From: Labilibacter marinus | GTDB lineage: Bacteria > Bacteroidota > Bacteroidia > Bacteroidales > Marinilabiliaceae | Reading direction: 5' to 3' | Length of the DNA stretch: 64,000 nucleotides | Assembly (NCBI RefSeq): GCF_001659685.2 | Contig: NZ_LXYE02000020.1 | Coordinates: forward strand, 248,001 to 312,000 | In this document: one piece after another, positions 23,904 through 32,326 of the stretch | Numbering within the stretch: the first letter of the stretch is position 1 | Layout of the letters: every line of letters starts with the position of its first letter | Translations under genes and position numbers: made by a program | The notes under the pieces: generated by a model | The model's database searches: none | Seen by the model: only the letters and a program-made list of their open reading frames with translations | Told to the model about the DNA's origin: nothing

Positions 23904-24613
23904 ATTGGTTGGAAAGAACAGAACTGCTGTTGGGAGATGAGAAAGTAGAAGCATTATCAAATAAGAATGTATTGGTGGTTGGACTAGGTGGAGTAGGAGC
24001 CTATGCAGCCGAAATGATTGCTCGTGCTGGTATTGGTAAAATGACCATTGTAGATGGAGATACGGTAAATGCGAGTAACCGCAACCGACAATTGCCTGCT
24101 TTAATAAGTACTGATGGTAAAGAGAAAGCCGAGGTAATGGAGGCTAGATTAAAAGATATTAATGCAGCTATTCAACTTACTGTGATATCTGATTTTATTG
24201 CCGAAGAAGATTTTGCTCAATTATTGGATAATGACTTTGATTATGTGGTGGATGCTATTGATACTCTGGCGCCAAAAGTAGCCTTAATTAAAGAGGCTGT
24301 TCATCGAAAAATACCACTTATCTCATCTATGGGTGCCGGCGGAAAAATGGACCCTTCTACAATAGAAATAACAGATATCTCCAAATCCAAATACTGTAAC
24401 TTAGCTCGCATGGTGCGTAAGCGCTTATACAAAGAAGGAATTAGAAAAGGAGTTACTGTGGTGTATTCCTACGAAGAAGCCAATAAAGAGGCAGTTATCA
24501 AAACCGAAGGAGAAAGAAATAAGAAAACGACGGTCGGCACAATTTCTTATATGCCAGCTATTTTTGGTTGTATGGTGGCCAGTAGGGTTATTAGGGATTT
24601 AGCCGAGGTTTAG
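23900..24613 (+). CDS. tcdA: tRNA threonylcarbamoyladenosine dehydratase
   Basis: E1-like ATP-dependent enzyme that cyclises t6A37 of tRNA to ct6A. The ThiF fold is clear: GLGGVGAYAAEM nucleotide loop near residues 28-39, DGDTVNASNRNRQ near 52-64 with the adenylation residues, and SMGAGGKMDP near 142-151. The length of 237 is typical of TcdA rather than of ThiF or MoeB, and no thiamine or molybdopterin genes are nearby. It starts inside the tatD stop codon (ATGA). Confidence 0.92.
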   Translation: MNWLERTELLLGDEKVEALSNKNVLVVGLGGVGAYAAEMIARAGIGKMTIVDGDTVNASNRNRQLPALISTDGKEKAEVMEARLKDINAAIQLTVISDFIAEEDFAQLLDNDFDYVVDAIDTLAPKVALIKEAVHRKIPLISSMGAGGKMDPSTIEITDISKSKYCNLARMVRKRLYKEGIRKGVTVVYSYEEANKEAVIKTEGERNKKTTVGTISYMPAIFGCMVASRVIRDLAEV

Positions 24614-24623
24614 TGTACTCATG

Positions 24624-24655
24624 AGGTGACTATTTAATGATATAAATAGCCACCT
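24624..24655. terminator. Hairpin between convergent tcdA and esterase genes
   Basis: Arms 24624-24636 and 24643-24655 pair at 12 of 13 positions around a 6-nt loop. No T-run follows, so termination strength is uncertain; it may slow polymerase from both sides. Confidence 0.55.
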
Positions 24656-24665
24656 TGTAAATTAT

Positions 24666-25745
24666 TTACCACTTTATATTTTCATCGATAAACGAAATTA
24701 AACTAGCGGCCATCTTTTTATTATCATCCACTCTGGGATGCCCTGATTTATTGATATACGGAAAAACATGAGTATAAATATTACTGTCATCCAGCGAATC
24801 AACAGCTTGCTGCACATAGCCTGGCCATGGTGAACCTTCTTCAGTGGCACTCATACTTCCTAACGCACAAACAATTGGCGTATTAGGGTATACTTCTCTA
24901 ATGCTTGATACAAATTTTGCATAGGCATCAATTATCTTTACTGGGCTTGGAGCTTCATTTCCAAATCGATATTTGAACTGATCGTTATTGGGCAATTTAA
25001 CTAACCAGCTATCATTTTGCATCAGGTTAATAACTACTAGGTTAGGAATTTTTTGAGAGAAATCCCAAATACTCAAAGAATCCAGAGGATTTAAACGGTT
25101 GTATATTTCTGGCATAATAGGGCGATCCCAACTTACCTGAATTCCTATTCCAGAACGCACCGTACAATGTATATCTGCATTAAAATGGCGAGCGGTTAAA
25201 GCTGCGTAGGTTTTATAATTATTGGTGAACGTACTATCCGGAGAGTCGCCACCTGTGTTATCCTCAATGGCATATCCGGCGGTAATGCTATTACCGTAGA
25301 ATTCAATGAATTTTTCCTTTTTAGGCGATGCCTTCAGTACTTTTCCATTTTCTATTATAAACCCATTGAACTGAGTGCTTCCGGTTGGCCATTCGTTGCG
25401 TTTTACAAGTGTTATGCTATGCGCTTTACTCGAATCTAAACTATCGGCCAATACATATGTTTTTGCACCCTTATCCAGTTTAATAGGGTACTCAGCTTGT
25501 CCGTCAATAACCACATTGTAATAGTTTTCGCCGTTTTGGTCAGTTAAGGTAGCCGATATACAACAGCCCTTAAAATTCATGCTAACCGATGATGCACTCC
25601 AGTATAATTCTGGAGAATTAGGATTTTCAAAGTTAATTCTGCCAACATAGCTAAGTTCTGAATTGCTAGGTTCTACTTTTACAATACTCGGTTGACATCC
25701 TGTAATAAGGGCAATTAGTAATAATAAAATGGATATGTTTTTCAT
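24666..25745 (-). CDS. SGNH-type carbohydrate esterase lipoprotein (CE2-like)
   Basis: Secreted lipoprotein, probably removing acetyl groups from polysaccharides. Lipobox LITGC puts the lipidated Cys at residue 17. An N-terminal beta-sandwich (about 30-140) precedes the SGNH hydrolase domain, with the nucleophile in FYGNSITAGY near 149-158, the Asn block in NLMQNDSW near 240-247, and the closing Asp-His area GHPRVDDN near 336-343. This two-domain plan matches CE2 acetyl esterases. It has 24 bp to the upstream lipoprotein gene, so probably one message. Confidence 0.85.
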   Translation of the reverse strand: MKNISILLLLIALITGCQPSIVKVEPSNSELSYVGRINFENPNSPELYWSASSVSMNFKGCCISATLTDQNGENYYNVVIDGQAEYPIKLDKGAKTYVLADSLDSSKAHSITLVKRNEWPTGSTQFNGFIIENGKVLKASPKKEKFIEFYGNSITAGYAIEDNTGGDSPDSTFTNNYKTYAALTARHFNADIHCTVRSGIGIQVSWDRPIMPEIYNRLNPLDSLSIWDFSQKIPNLVVINLMQNDSWLVKLPNNDQFKYRFGNEAPSPVKIIDAYAKFVSSIREVYPNTPIVCALGSMSATEEGSPWPGYVQQAVDSLDDSNIYTHVFPYINKSGHPRVDDNKKMAASLISFIDENIKW

Positions 25746-25769
25746 TTGATGGTAGTATGTTTTTGGTTT

Positions 25770-26432
25770 TTATTTTATTTCTAATCCACTGTAGCCACAT
25801 TTGACTCTGGCAAAATATGGTTTATTGGGGAATTGGTTATTGAATAAATAATCTAATAATTGCTCTTCTCTAGGAGTCTCTATTTTTTCATTGTAATTAC
25901 ATCGTCTATCGTGGTAAATTATCATCTTATCATATAGAATATATGATGAACCTCCTTTAGAAAAAACTTTCCAGTAAAGGTCATTGTTCCAGACGGTACT
26001 ATTTTCGCTAAGTTTAGATTCGGAGTTTAATATTCTATTAAATTGCTGTTGAGCAGAAATAGAATCTTTAAATAGTAGAAAATCAAATGATAAATATTTT
26101 AAATAGGATTTTAGCTCTGTCAGATTCAAAGCTTTTGGACCATAACCAAATCCGATTTCGGGAAATATAAGTGCTGTGTCTGAATTGTAATCATACTCCT
26201 CTTCAATTAGAACTGACCAATCCTTTAAAGTATCAACCTTAGTAATGCTAGTAATTACATAGATACTGTCAATAAATTTAACTATTTCTTCAACGGTCTT
26301 AGTTTCATTGTATGCAATTATTTTAGCGACAGTGTCAATATTCTTCTCTTTAAAATGATTTTTATTTTTATCCTTTTTATTGGAGCAACTTGCTAAAATA
26401 AGAAGTAAAAGAAGGATCAGATATTGGTTCAT
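25770..26432 (-). CDS. Unrecognised lipoprotein
   Basis: Begins MNQYLILLLLLILASCSNKK: a short signal peptide with lipobox LASC, then a lysine-rich linker and about 190 mostly polar residues. No family recognised. The chosen ATG at 26432 lies 11 nt after the Dabb stop; a frame opening at 26465 would overlap the Dabb gene and mask the signal peptide, so it is rejected. Cotranscribed with the Dabb gene and probably the esterase. Confidence 0.75.
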   Translation of the reverse strand: MNQYLILLLLLILASCSNKKDKNKNHFKEKNIDTVAKIIAYNETKTVEEIVKFIDSIYVITSITKVDTLKDWSVLIEEEYDYNSDTALIFPEIGFGYGPKALNLTELKSYLKYLSFDFLLFKDSISAQQQFNRILNSESKLSENSTVWNNDLYWKVFSKGGSSYILYDKMIIYHDRRCNYNEKIETPREEQLLDYLFNNQFPNKPYFARVKCGYSGLEIK

Positions 26433-26443
26433 TGTACAGCATT

Positions 26444-26743
26444 TTAAATAATATAATCCACACAAGATCTTGATTCAAGTATTGGACGGATAATTCCTCC
26501 AACTGCAACGTGATCTGGGTGTTTGGCGTAAATATCCAAGTCTTCTAAAGAATCTACATCCACGGTTAAAGCAATATCAAAAGCTTCAGCTGGATTTGCA
26601 TTTAAGCCGACTTGAAGTGATATGATTTCACTTATTTTGGCAGGAAGGGCATCTAGTGCATCTTTAATTTCATTTAGTTTTTCAGTTTTAGCCACTTCCG
26701 ATTCAAATGGCTGTAGCTTGAATAAAACTATGTGTCTAATCAT
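26444..26743 (-). CDS. Dabb (stress-responsive alpha/beta barrel) protein
   Basis: Small ferredoxin-like barrel of 99 residues. It starts MIRHIVLFKLQP, the family signature, has the VGLNANPAEAFDIALTVDVD middle and YAKHPDHVAV near 71-80, with the conserved His-Pro-x-His. Some relatives are enzymes, many are of unknown function. First gene of a minus-strand set with the lipoprotein; the palindrome at 26776-26795 holds its likely -7 element. Confidence 0.88.
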   Translation of the reverse strand: MIRHIVLFKLQPFESEVAKTEKLNEIKDALDALPAKISEIISLQVGLNANPAEAFDIALTVDVDSLEDLDIYAKHPDHVAVGGIIRPILESRSCVDYII

Positions 26744-26775
26744 CGTATTTTTATTTAATGTTTACTTTTGTTCTG

Positions 26776-26795
26776 CTTATCTTTACAAAGATAAG
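26776..26795. promoter_or_regulatory. 20-bp palindrome holding a minus-strand promoter -7 element
   Basis: Arms CTTATCTTT and AAAGATAAG are perfect complements around an AC centre. On the minus strand it reads TATCTTTG, a TAnnTTTG -7 element, with TTTT 19 bp upstream in place of TTTG. It sits between the divergent Dabb and udk genes, so a bound protein could affect both. Confidence 0.5.
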
Positions 26796-26840
26796 ATTTA
26801 AACAGTTTATTGAAAAAGACTAAAAGATAAACCCAAGCAC

Positions 26841-27455
26841 ATGTTAGTAATTGGTATTGCAGGCGGAACAGGTTCTGGAAAAACAACCGTAGTTAGAAAG
26901 ATAATTGAGCAGTTACCGCCTGGCGAAGTGACTGTACTTCCGCAGGATTCGTATTATAGAGATAATGCAAATATCTCGTTGGAGGAGAGGCAGAAAATTA
27001 ATTTTGATCATCCCAATAGTATTGAGTTTGAATTGTTGAGAGAGCACCTAAAACAGCTGAAAGAATGTAAAACCATTCAACAACCTACCTACTCATACTT
27101 AACCTGTACACGAGGAGAAGAAACCATTCCTGTAAAGCCTACCAAGGTGGTTATAGTAGAAGGGATATTGATATTAGGCAATAAAGAGTTGAGGGATTTA
27201 ATGGACTTGCGCATTTTTGTTGATGCAGATGCCGACGATCGTTTAGCAAGAGTAATTTCACGTGATATTATTGAGCGCGGACGCGATGTTTCGCAGGTGC
27301 TGGAGCGTTACGAAAAAACAGTAAAACCAAGTCACTTACAGTTTATTGAACCAACAAAGCGTTATGCCAACCTTATTGTTCCTCAAGGCGGAAATAACAC
27401 AGTAGCCATCAACCTTTTAAAACAATATATTGAGCAAAATCTGGAATTAGCTTAA
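26841..27455 (+). CDS. udk: Uridine kinase
   Basis: Phosphorylates uridine and cytidine in pyrimidine salvage. P-loop GGTGSGKTT at residues 8-16, LPQDSYYRD near 34-42, FDHPNSIEF near 51-59 and IIERGRD near 147-153 are all standard. Length 204 is normal. Followed after 18 bp by the exonuclease gene. Confidence 0.96.
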   Translation: MLVIGIAGGTGSGKTTVVRKIIEQLPPGEVTVLPQDSYYRDNANISLEERQKINFDHPNSIEFELLREHLKQLKECKTIQQPTYSYLTCTRGEETIPVKPTKVVIVEGILILGNKELRDLMDLRIFVDADADDRLARVISRDIIERGRDVSQVLERYEKTVKPSHLQFIEPTKRYANLIVPQGGNNTVAINLLKQYIEQNLELA

Positions 27456-27473
27456 ACCTTAAAATACTAAATT

Positions 27474-28196
27474 ATGCAAGAGAATTTACATCCTGAGAAT
27501 ATTCTATTTATAGATATTGAAACAGTTCCGCAGCATCCTAGTTACAGCGATGTTGATGAGAATTTGCAAAAGTTGTGGGATAAAAAAGCCCAGTACTTTT
27601 TAAAAGATGAAGAAACGCCTGCGGATATATACCAAAGAGCAGGCATTTATGCTGAGTTTGGCAAAATAGTTTGTATTTCGGCAGGAGTAATTCATCATGT
27701 ACAAGGTGAAATGCATTTTAAGGTAAAGAGTTTTGCCAACGATGATGAAAAGCAGCTTTTGATGGAGTTCAGAGATATGTTGGAGAATTTTATGAGCAAA
27801 GGTCCTGATAAGAATTTATGTGGACATAACGCCAAGGAATTCGACTTTCCATATATCGCACGGCGTATGCTCATTAATGGTTTAAAGCTACCTCAGGCAC
27901 TTAATATTGCAGGTAAAAAACCATGGGAAATTAAGTTTTTAGATACGCTTGACCTATGGAAATTTGGCGACTATAAACATTATACTTCGCTTAATTTACT
28001 AACTACAATATTTAATATTCCTTCTCCAAAAGATGATATTGATGGAAGTCAGGTAGCGGATGTTTACTATAAAGAAAACGACCTGGAGCGAATTGCCATT
28101 TACTGCGAAAAAGATGTATTAGCCACTGCACAGCTTTTACTAAGGTTAATGGGCAAGCCATTGATAGAAGAGGATTATTTTGAAAGGGTGATTTAA
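27474..28196 (+). CDS. 3'-5' exonuclease, PolB-exonuclease-like
   Basis: DnaQ-like fold protein of 240 residues resembling the stand-alone exonuclease of family-B polymerases. The acidic catalytic set is complete: FIDIET (Asp, Glu) near 12-17, GHNAKEFDFPYI (Asp) near 117-128 and YCEKDV (Tyr-x3-Asp) near 203-208. Its substrate, DNA or RNA, cannot be told. Follows udk closely and is probably cotranscribed. Confidence 0.87.
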   Translation: MQENLHPENILFIDIETVPQHPSYSDVDENLQKLWDKKAQYFLKDEETPADIYQRAGIYAEFGKIVCISAGVIHHVQGEMHFKVKSFANDDEKQLLMEFRDMLENFMSKGPDKNLCGHNAKEFDFPYIARRMLINGLKLPQALNIAGKKPWEIKFLDTLDLWKFGDYKHYTSLNLLTTIFNIPSPKDDIDGSQVADVYYKENDLERIAIYCEKDVLATAQLLLRLMGKPLIEEDYFERVI

Positions 28197-28247
28197 GTGT
28201 GAAGTAAGTTTATAGTCATGTTAATGGTATTCTGAAGGATTATAAAT

Positions 28248-28256
28248 AAAGGAGGT
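28248..28256 (+). promoter_or_regulatory. Unusually strong Shine-Dalgarno (AAAGGAGGT)
   Basis: AAAGGAGGT lies 4 nt before the ATG at 28261. Most genes in this window have AT-rich leaders without such a site, as is usual in Bacteroidota. Confidence 0.7.
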
Positions 28257-28260
28257 ACCA

Positions 28261-28605
28261 ATGTTTTGGAATAAACTGAAGAAGAATAAAGCTTTTGCAA
28301 AGATTGAACTCACAGATTTGGGACTTCAAGTATCCTATTATGATGAAATAACAAAAGTTTTTTGGGATGAAATAATTATTTTAAAAGCATTCAAGATTGA
28401 TAATTTGGTAGTGGATGATATTTGTTTAGAAATTCAAACCGACAATAAGGTTGTTGTTGTATCAGAAGAGTTTGAAGGTTGGAGTGAATTATTGATCAAG
28501 ATATTAGATAAATTCCCTATGATCTCTAAGGATTGGGAAAGCAATATTGCTTTTCCACCATTCGAAAGAAAGGAGATGGAATTGTATAATGCAAGTCGAG
28601 AGTAA
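28261..28605 (+). CDS. Unrecognised 114-residue cytoplasmic protein
   Basis: No signal peptide or membrane segment. The pattern of strands with WDEIIILKAFKID, DICLEIQTDNK and EEFEGWSELLIKIL, then PPFERKE near the end, suggests a small beta-rich fold, perhaps PH-like, ending in a helix. I have an impression of similar proteins beside toxin genes, but no toxin is here. A perfect ribosome-binding site precedes it. It starts a run of three unrecognised genes. Confidence 0.75.
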   Translation: MFWNKLKKNKAFAKIELTDLGLQVSYYDEITKVFWDEIIILKAFKIDNLVVDDICLEIQTDNKVVVVSEEFEGWSELLIKILDKFPMISKDWESNIAFPPFERKEMELYNASRE

Positions 28606-28733
28606 ATATACTCAGTATTAAAAATTACAAGAATTATCAATTTAGTGTTAGAGTAGATATTAAAGTTTTATTCTTTAATAAGCTATCTTAGGGCTATACT
28701 CCAATAATAAATTTATAACCAAGACTATAACTA

Positions 28734-29507
28734 ATGGAAGAAACCAAAAAACTCTATTCTCAAACATCTATTGCAATTGCAACTTATTTTGGAGGACCTG
28801 CAGCAGCTGGTTATTTAGTAAAAAAGAATTATGAATCATTTAGTCAGGAGGATAGTGGAAAAAAAGCCTTTCTAATAGGTATTTTTTCTACTCTGTTGAT
28901 ATTTGCTGGTTTATTTTCCTTGCCAGAACATATTGTGGATAAAGTCCCTAATGTAGTAATACCTGCAATATACACAGGGATTATATATCTAATTGTAGAA
29001 AGACTTCAAGGGCAATGGCTTAAGGAACATAAAGAATCTGAGGGTAAATTCCAAAGTGGATGGAAAGCAGCAGGAATCGGAGTAATTTTTATGGTTATAG
29101 TTTTTGCAGTAATAATGCTTGTTGCTTTTATTTCAGGAGACTTATCAAACCAAGATTTTGATGCTAAGGTATATGATGCTGGGATTGAAGAATTTTCTAA
29201 AAATGAAAACCAATCGCTGAAAGTCTTTAGTATTGTTGATAATGAAGAGCCACAAACATTAATAAAGGAATTAAATAAGGGAATTGTTTTATGGGAAGAG
29301 AATAGGACAATAATAACGAACCTTAATACTATTGAAAACCTTCCAGTAGAATTATTAGAACAAAATAAAATCTTGCTAAATTATTGTGAACTAAGAATAG
29401 AACACTATGATTTAATAGTAAGAGCGTTGACGGAAGAGACCGATAAATATGCAGTTGAAATAGAGAAATTAGGTGTAGAAATTAATCAAATAATTGATAA
29501 TCTTTAA
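28734..29507 (+). CDS. Unrecognised membrane protein with C-terminal soluble helix region
   Basis: 257 residues. The N-terminal half has about four hydrophobic segments (about 10-28, 46-64, 72-92, 113-135), beginning with IAIATYFGGPAAAGYLVKKNY, a pattern I associate with uncharacterised Bacteroidota membrane proteins. The C-terminal 120 residues are acidic and helical, probably coiled-coil-like. No catalytic motif is seen. It lies 128 bp behind the previous unrecognised gene. Confidence 0.72.
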   Translation: MEETKKLYSQTSIAIATYFGGPAAAGYLVKKNYESFSQEDSGKKAFLIGIFSTLLIFAGLFSLPEHIVDKVPNVVIPAIYTGIIYLIVERLQGQWLKEHKESEGKFQSGWKAAGIGVIFMVIVFAVIMLVAFISGDLSNQDFDAKVYDAGIEEFSKNENQSLKVFSIVDNEEPQTLIKELNKGIVLWEENRTIITNLNTIENLPVELLEQNKILLNYCELRIEHYDLIVRALTEETDKYAVEIEKLGVEINQIIDNL

Positions 29508-29577
29508 AGTTGAATATAACTATTTACCTGATGAATAGTTCTCTTTGATTCACCACAAAAGAATACAGATAGCAAAA

Positions 29578-30057
29578 ATGAAAAATACTTACATATACAT
29601 TGGAGTATCAATAATACTGGCATTAATAGGGTTTATAACGGGGCCACAGTTTATTAAAATCTCAATTCAACAATTAGATTTAAATAACGTTGATATTGTT
29701 TGGCGAACCATGCGAGGACAGTTTTTACAAAATTTTATTTTTAGCATAGCAATTGGGCTATTACCATTTTTACATCTGATATCAACTAAATTGTCAAAGG
29801 CAGATTCGATGGTTAAAAAGTATGTTTCTATTGGAGTTATTCTTATTATAGGAATTGTTTGTTGGCAGTTAAGAATTTTTCAGTTGAACACGATATTTGA
29901 TTCGTATAATCAATTTGAATCGAGCGAAGATATTACCAATCAATACTCCGCTGAAGATTTGAAATTAGGGTATTATTTAATTTATGGATTCATCATCGGT
30001 TTTTTAATGAATACAATTGTACTTAGAATGGTAAATAGAAGAAGTACTGATTATTAA
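29578..30057 (+). CDS. Unrecognised four-helix membrane protein
   Basis: About 159 residues with hydrophobic segments near 5-22, 48-66, 78-98 and 128-148. Start chosen at ATG 29578 because the longer frame opens with TTG at 29545 and adds a polar stretch before the first helix. No family recognised. It is the last of three unrecognised genes and ends before a bidirectional hairpin. Confidence 0.7.
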   Translation: MKNTYIYIGVSIILALIGFITGPQFIKISIQQLDLNNVDIVWRTMRGQFLQNFIFSIAIGLLPFLHLISTKLSKADSMVKKYVSIGVILIIGIVCWQLRIFQLNTIFDSYNQFESSEDITNQYSAEDLKLGYYLIYGFIIGFLMNTIVLRMVNRRSTDY

Positions 30058-30148
30058 AACTGAAGAGCGGAATAGCATATGAAATTATAAAAAAGATGCT
30101 AGTTTGCTATTTTTGTTGATGTTGAAGAGTTGAAGTTAACTTTATAAA

Positions 30149-30182
30149 AAAAACTTGTCCTATTGAAATAAGACAAGTTTTT
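30149..30182. terminator. Bidirectional terminator
   Basis: AAAAACTTGTC (30149-30159) pairs with GACAAGTTTTT (30172-30182), extendable inward with one mismatch. A-rich on one side and T-rich on the other, between convergent genes, so it can work in both directions. Confidence 0.8.
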
Positions 30183-30193
30183 CATTTTATTTT

Positions 30194-30790
30194 TTACTTC
30201 CACTTAATACTACAACCGATTGCTTTAGTAAAATCTACCTTTACCGTTTTGCCTTCTAGTAGGTTATTAACAGCATTTTCAATATGTTTTTCCTTTACAG
30301 CAGAGGCGTTTTGGGTGTTGTCATCAATAGCGCCAATATATCTTACAAATAGCTCACTACCTTTTTTCTGTAGTACAAAGGCATGTGGAGTTCGGGTTGC
30401 ACCATAAGCTTTACCTATCTCTTGCGATTCATCATATAAATAAGGAAACGTAAAACCTTTTTCAGCCGATCGCTCTTTCATTTTTTCAAAAGAATCTGAA
30501 GGATAAGCTTCTGCATCGTTTGAGCTTATTGCAATAACAGGGTATCCTTTTGTTTTATACTTTTTATCCAAGGCTATAATTCTATCCTCGTATGCAACAG
30601 AATAAGGACAGTGATTGCAAGTAAATATTACAATAAAACCTTTAGCCTGATCATAATTGCTTAATGAAACAATTTTATCATCAATATTCTTTAATTTAAA
30701 ATCGATGGCTTTATCTCCTGGCGAATATCCCTTGGAAAAAACACTTAATGATAACAGCAGGGAGAATGCAGTAATAATTAGCTTTTTCAT
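30194..30790 (-). CDS. Secreted thioredoxin-fold / peroxiredoxin-like protein
   Basis: 198 residues with a signal peptide (about 1-19). The thioredoxin-like domain begins GYSPGDKAIDFKLKNID and carries TCNHCPYS, a CxxC active site with the peroxiredoxin-like surroundings of the family often labelled AhpC/TSA thioredoxin-like. TRTPHAFVL near 128-136 supplies the cis-Pro. Probably a periplasmic thiol-disulfide enzyme. It is 38 bp downstream of a TlpA-like gene, likely the same operon. Confidence 0.85.
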   Translation of the reverse strand: MKKLIITAFSLLLSLSVFSKGYSPGDKAIDFKLKNIDDKIVSLSNYDQAKGFIVIFTCNHCPYSVAYEDRIIALDKKYKTKGYPVIAISSNDAEAYPSDSFEKMKERSAEKGFTFPYLYDESQEIGKAYGATRTPHAFVLQKKGSELFVRYIGAIDDNTQNASAVKEKHIENAVNNLLEGKTVKVDFTKAIGCSIKWK

Positions 30791-30828
30791 GTCTCTAAAA
30801 TTTTATGTTGATTGTTAATGATTGTCGA

Positions 30829-31308
30829 TTATAGTTTAGATTGGATTTTGGTATACAGTTCATCGTAAGATAATTGACCCTCATGAAAGGCTCTGTCCTC
30901 TTTTTTGTAGATAATGGTAGCTGGAATACCTCCACTCCAATCTTTATTGACTAAATCAATCCATGAATTACCATCAGGATCGTTTAATAACACCACCTCT
31001 TCATAAACGTGATGTTTTTTCATAAAAGGAATTAAGCGTGATGTTTTATGACTGGCAAAATCTAGGCTCACAAACAAAAACTTAACTTTTTCTTGTTTTA
31101 GTTCTTCTGCCGTTTGTAAAAAGTGAGGAAGCTCTTCAATACATGGTTTACACCAAGTAGCCCAAAAATTTACTACATAAACAGTGTCAGTATTTTTATT
31201 TAAATACGGCTTTAGCTCCTTAAAATTTAGCTCTTTTACTTCTTGAGCAAATGTGATATTACCAAGGCTAAAGAGTATAAAAAGAAAAAAGATATAATGC
31301 TTCTTCAT
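30829..31308 (-). CDS. TlpA-like periplasmic thiol-disulfide reductase
   Basis: 159 residues: signal peptide about 1-21, then a thioredoxin domain with the active site WATWCKPC near 48-55 and GGIPATIIYKK near 124-134 with the cis-Pro. Family members reduce periplasmic disulfides, often for cytochrome c maturation. It heads a two-gene minus-strand set with another thioredoxin-fold protein. Confidence 0.9.
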   Translation of the reverse strand: MKKHYIFFLFILFSLGNITFAQEVKELNFKELKPYLNKNTDTVYVVNFWATWCKPCIEELPHFLQTAEELKQEKVKFLFVSLDFASHKTSRLIPFMKKHHVYEEVVLLNDPDGNSWIDLVNKDWSGGIPATIIYKKEDRAFHEGQLSYDELYTKIQSKL

Positions 31309-31439
31309 AATAAAAGTCTTTAATTATTATAAAAGAAACAATAAGTAGAGTAATCAGTTCAAATTGCTGATTATTAAATATTTTGTATATAAGGAGTAGT
31401 TCTAAAAATAAGTTTGTTTACAATAGATTTTAGCTTGAA

Positions 31440-32249
31440 CTATATTTCAAGAAAATACTTTAGGGTTTTAATAAACAACTCTGTTTGTTCAGCATGTAAC
31501 CAATGGCCTGCGTTTGGTATATCGGCCAATTGAGCAGAAGGAAAGTATTTGCGCATCTGTTGCATATCTTCATCTTGCACATATGGCGACTTGGCACCAC
31601 GAATCATGATAACCGTTTTTTCTTCAGGAAATTCAGGATTAGCTTCAAATTCGCTAACACCATCCATCAATTCATCTAAATGGGTAGAGATGGCATTCAA
31701 ATTTAATTTCCAAAATAGCTTTTTATCTTCACCGCGACCAATGTTCTTCAGTAAAAAAGAACGTACCATATCATTGGGTATACGCTCTTTCAGTATTTTA
31801 TCAACCGAACTTCTGGAAGCATGTTCCGAAGGATTAACCGACAATAAAGCATCTATAATGGTACGATGGTCGTTGGTAATGTGAGCGTAATTACTAAAGT
31901 TGTTATATGATTTAGGAGCAATATCTAATACCACCAATTTATCCACTAATGTGGGATTTTGCAGTGCAAAAGCCATGGCTGTTTTTCCACCCATAGAGTG
32001 TCCCATAATAATGGCTTTATCTAGTTGCTTTTGCTGCATAAAGTCTTTTAAATCCTGTGCCATTACACCGTAATTCATCTCCTGGCTATGTGGCGACATA
32101 CCATGATTTCGCTGATCGATAATAAATATCTTGAATTTATCCTCTAATAAACGAGCTATACTTAGCCAATTATCCGACGAACCATATAATCCATGTATGA
32201 TGATGAGATTTTGATCTCCTTGTCCTAGCTCACGATAGAAAAGTTTCAT
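31440..32249 (-). CDS. Alpha/beta-fold hydrolase (YbfF-like esterase)
   Basis: Cytoplasmic hydrolase of 269 residues. HGLYGSSDNW near 19-28 is the oxyanion-loop motif, GHSMGGKTAM near 82-91 holds the nucleophile Ser, and GHWLHAEQ near 247-254 holds the catalytic His. This set is typical of the YbfF esterase branch. It lies downstream of pdxJ, separated by a strong terminator, an arrangement common in the phylum. Substrate unknown. Confidence 0.88.
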   Translation of the reverse strand: MKLFYRELGQGDQNLIIIHGLYGSSDNWLSIARLLEDKFKIFIIDQRNHGMSPHSQEMNYGVMAQDLKDFMQQKQLDKAIIMGHSMGGKTAMAFALQNPTLVDKLVVLDIAPKSYNNFSNYAHITNDHRTIIDALLSVNPSEHASRSSVDKILKERIPNDMVRSFLLKNIGRGEDKKLFWKLNLNAISTHLDELMDGVSEFEANPEFPEEKTVIMIRGAKSPYVQDEDMQQMRKYFPSAQLADIPNAGHWLHAEQTELFIKTLKYFLEI

Positions 32250-32261
32250 GCTCTTAAATTC

Positions 32262-32307
32262 AAAAAAAACGGTTCTCCATTACCCCTTGGAGCAACAAAG
32301 AACCGTT
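32262..32307 (-). terminator. Terminator of pdxJ
   Basis: On the minus strand AACGGTTCT and AGAACCGTT form a perfect 9-bp stem with an inner TCCA/TGGA helix, followed by eight T residues (plus-strand A-run 32262-32269). Confidence 0.9.
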
Positions 32308-32326
32308 ATATATTTTAGTAATAATA

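Noticed and set aside
28200-30060. Toxin-antitoxin or defence system in the unrecognised three-gene run
   Set aside because: No nuclease, NTPase, transposase or toxin motif is visible in any of the three proteins; kept only as an unexplained islet.
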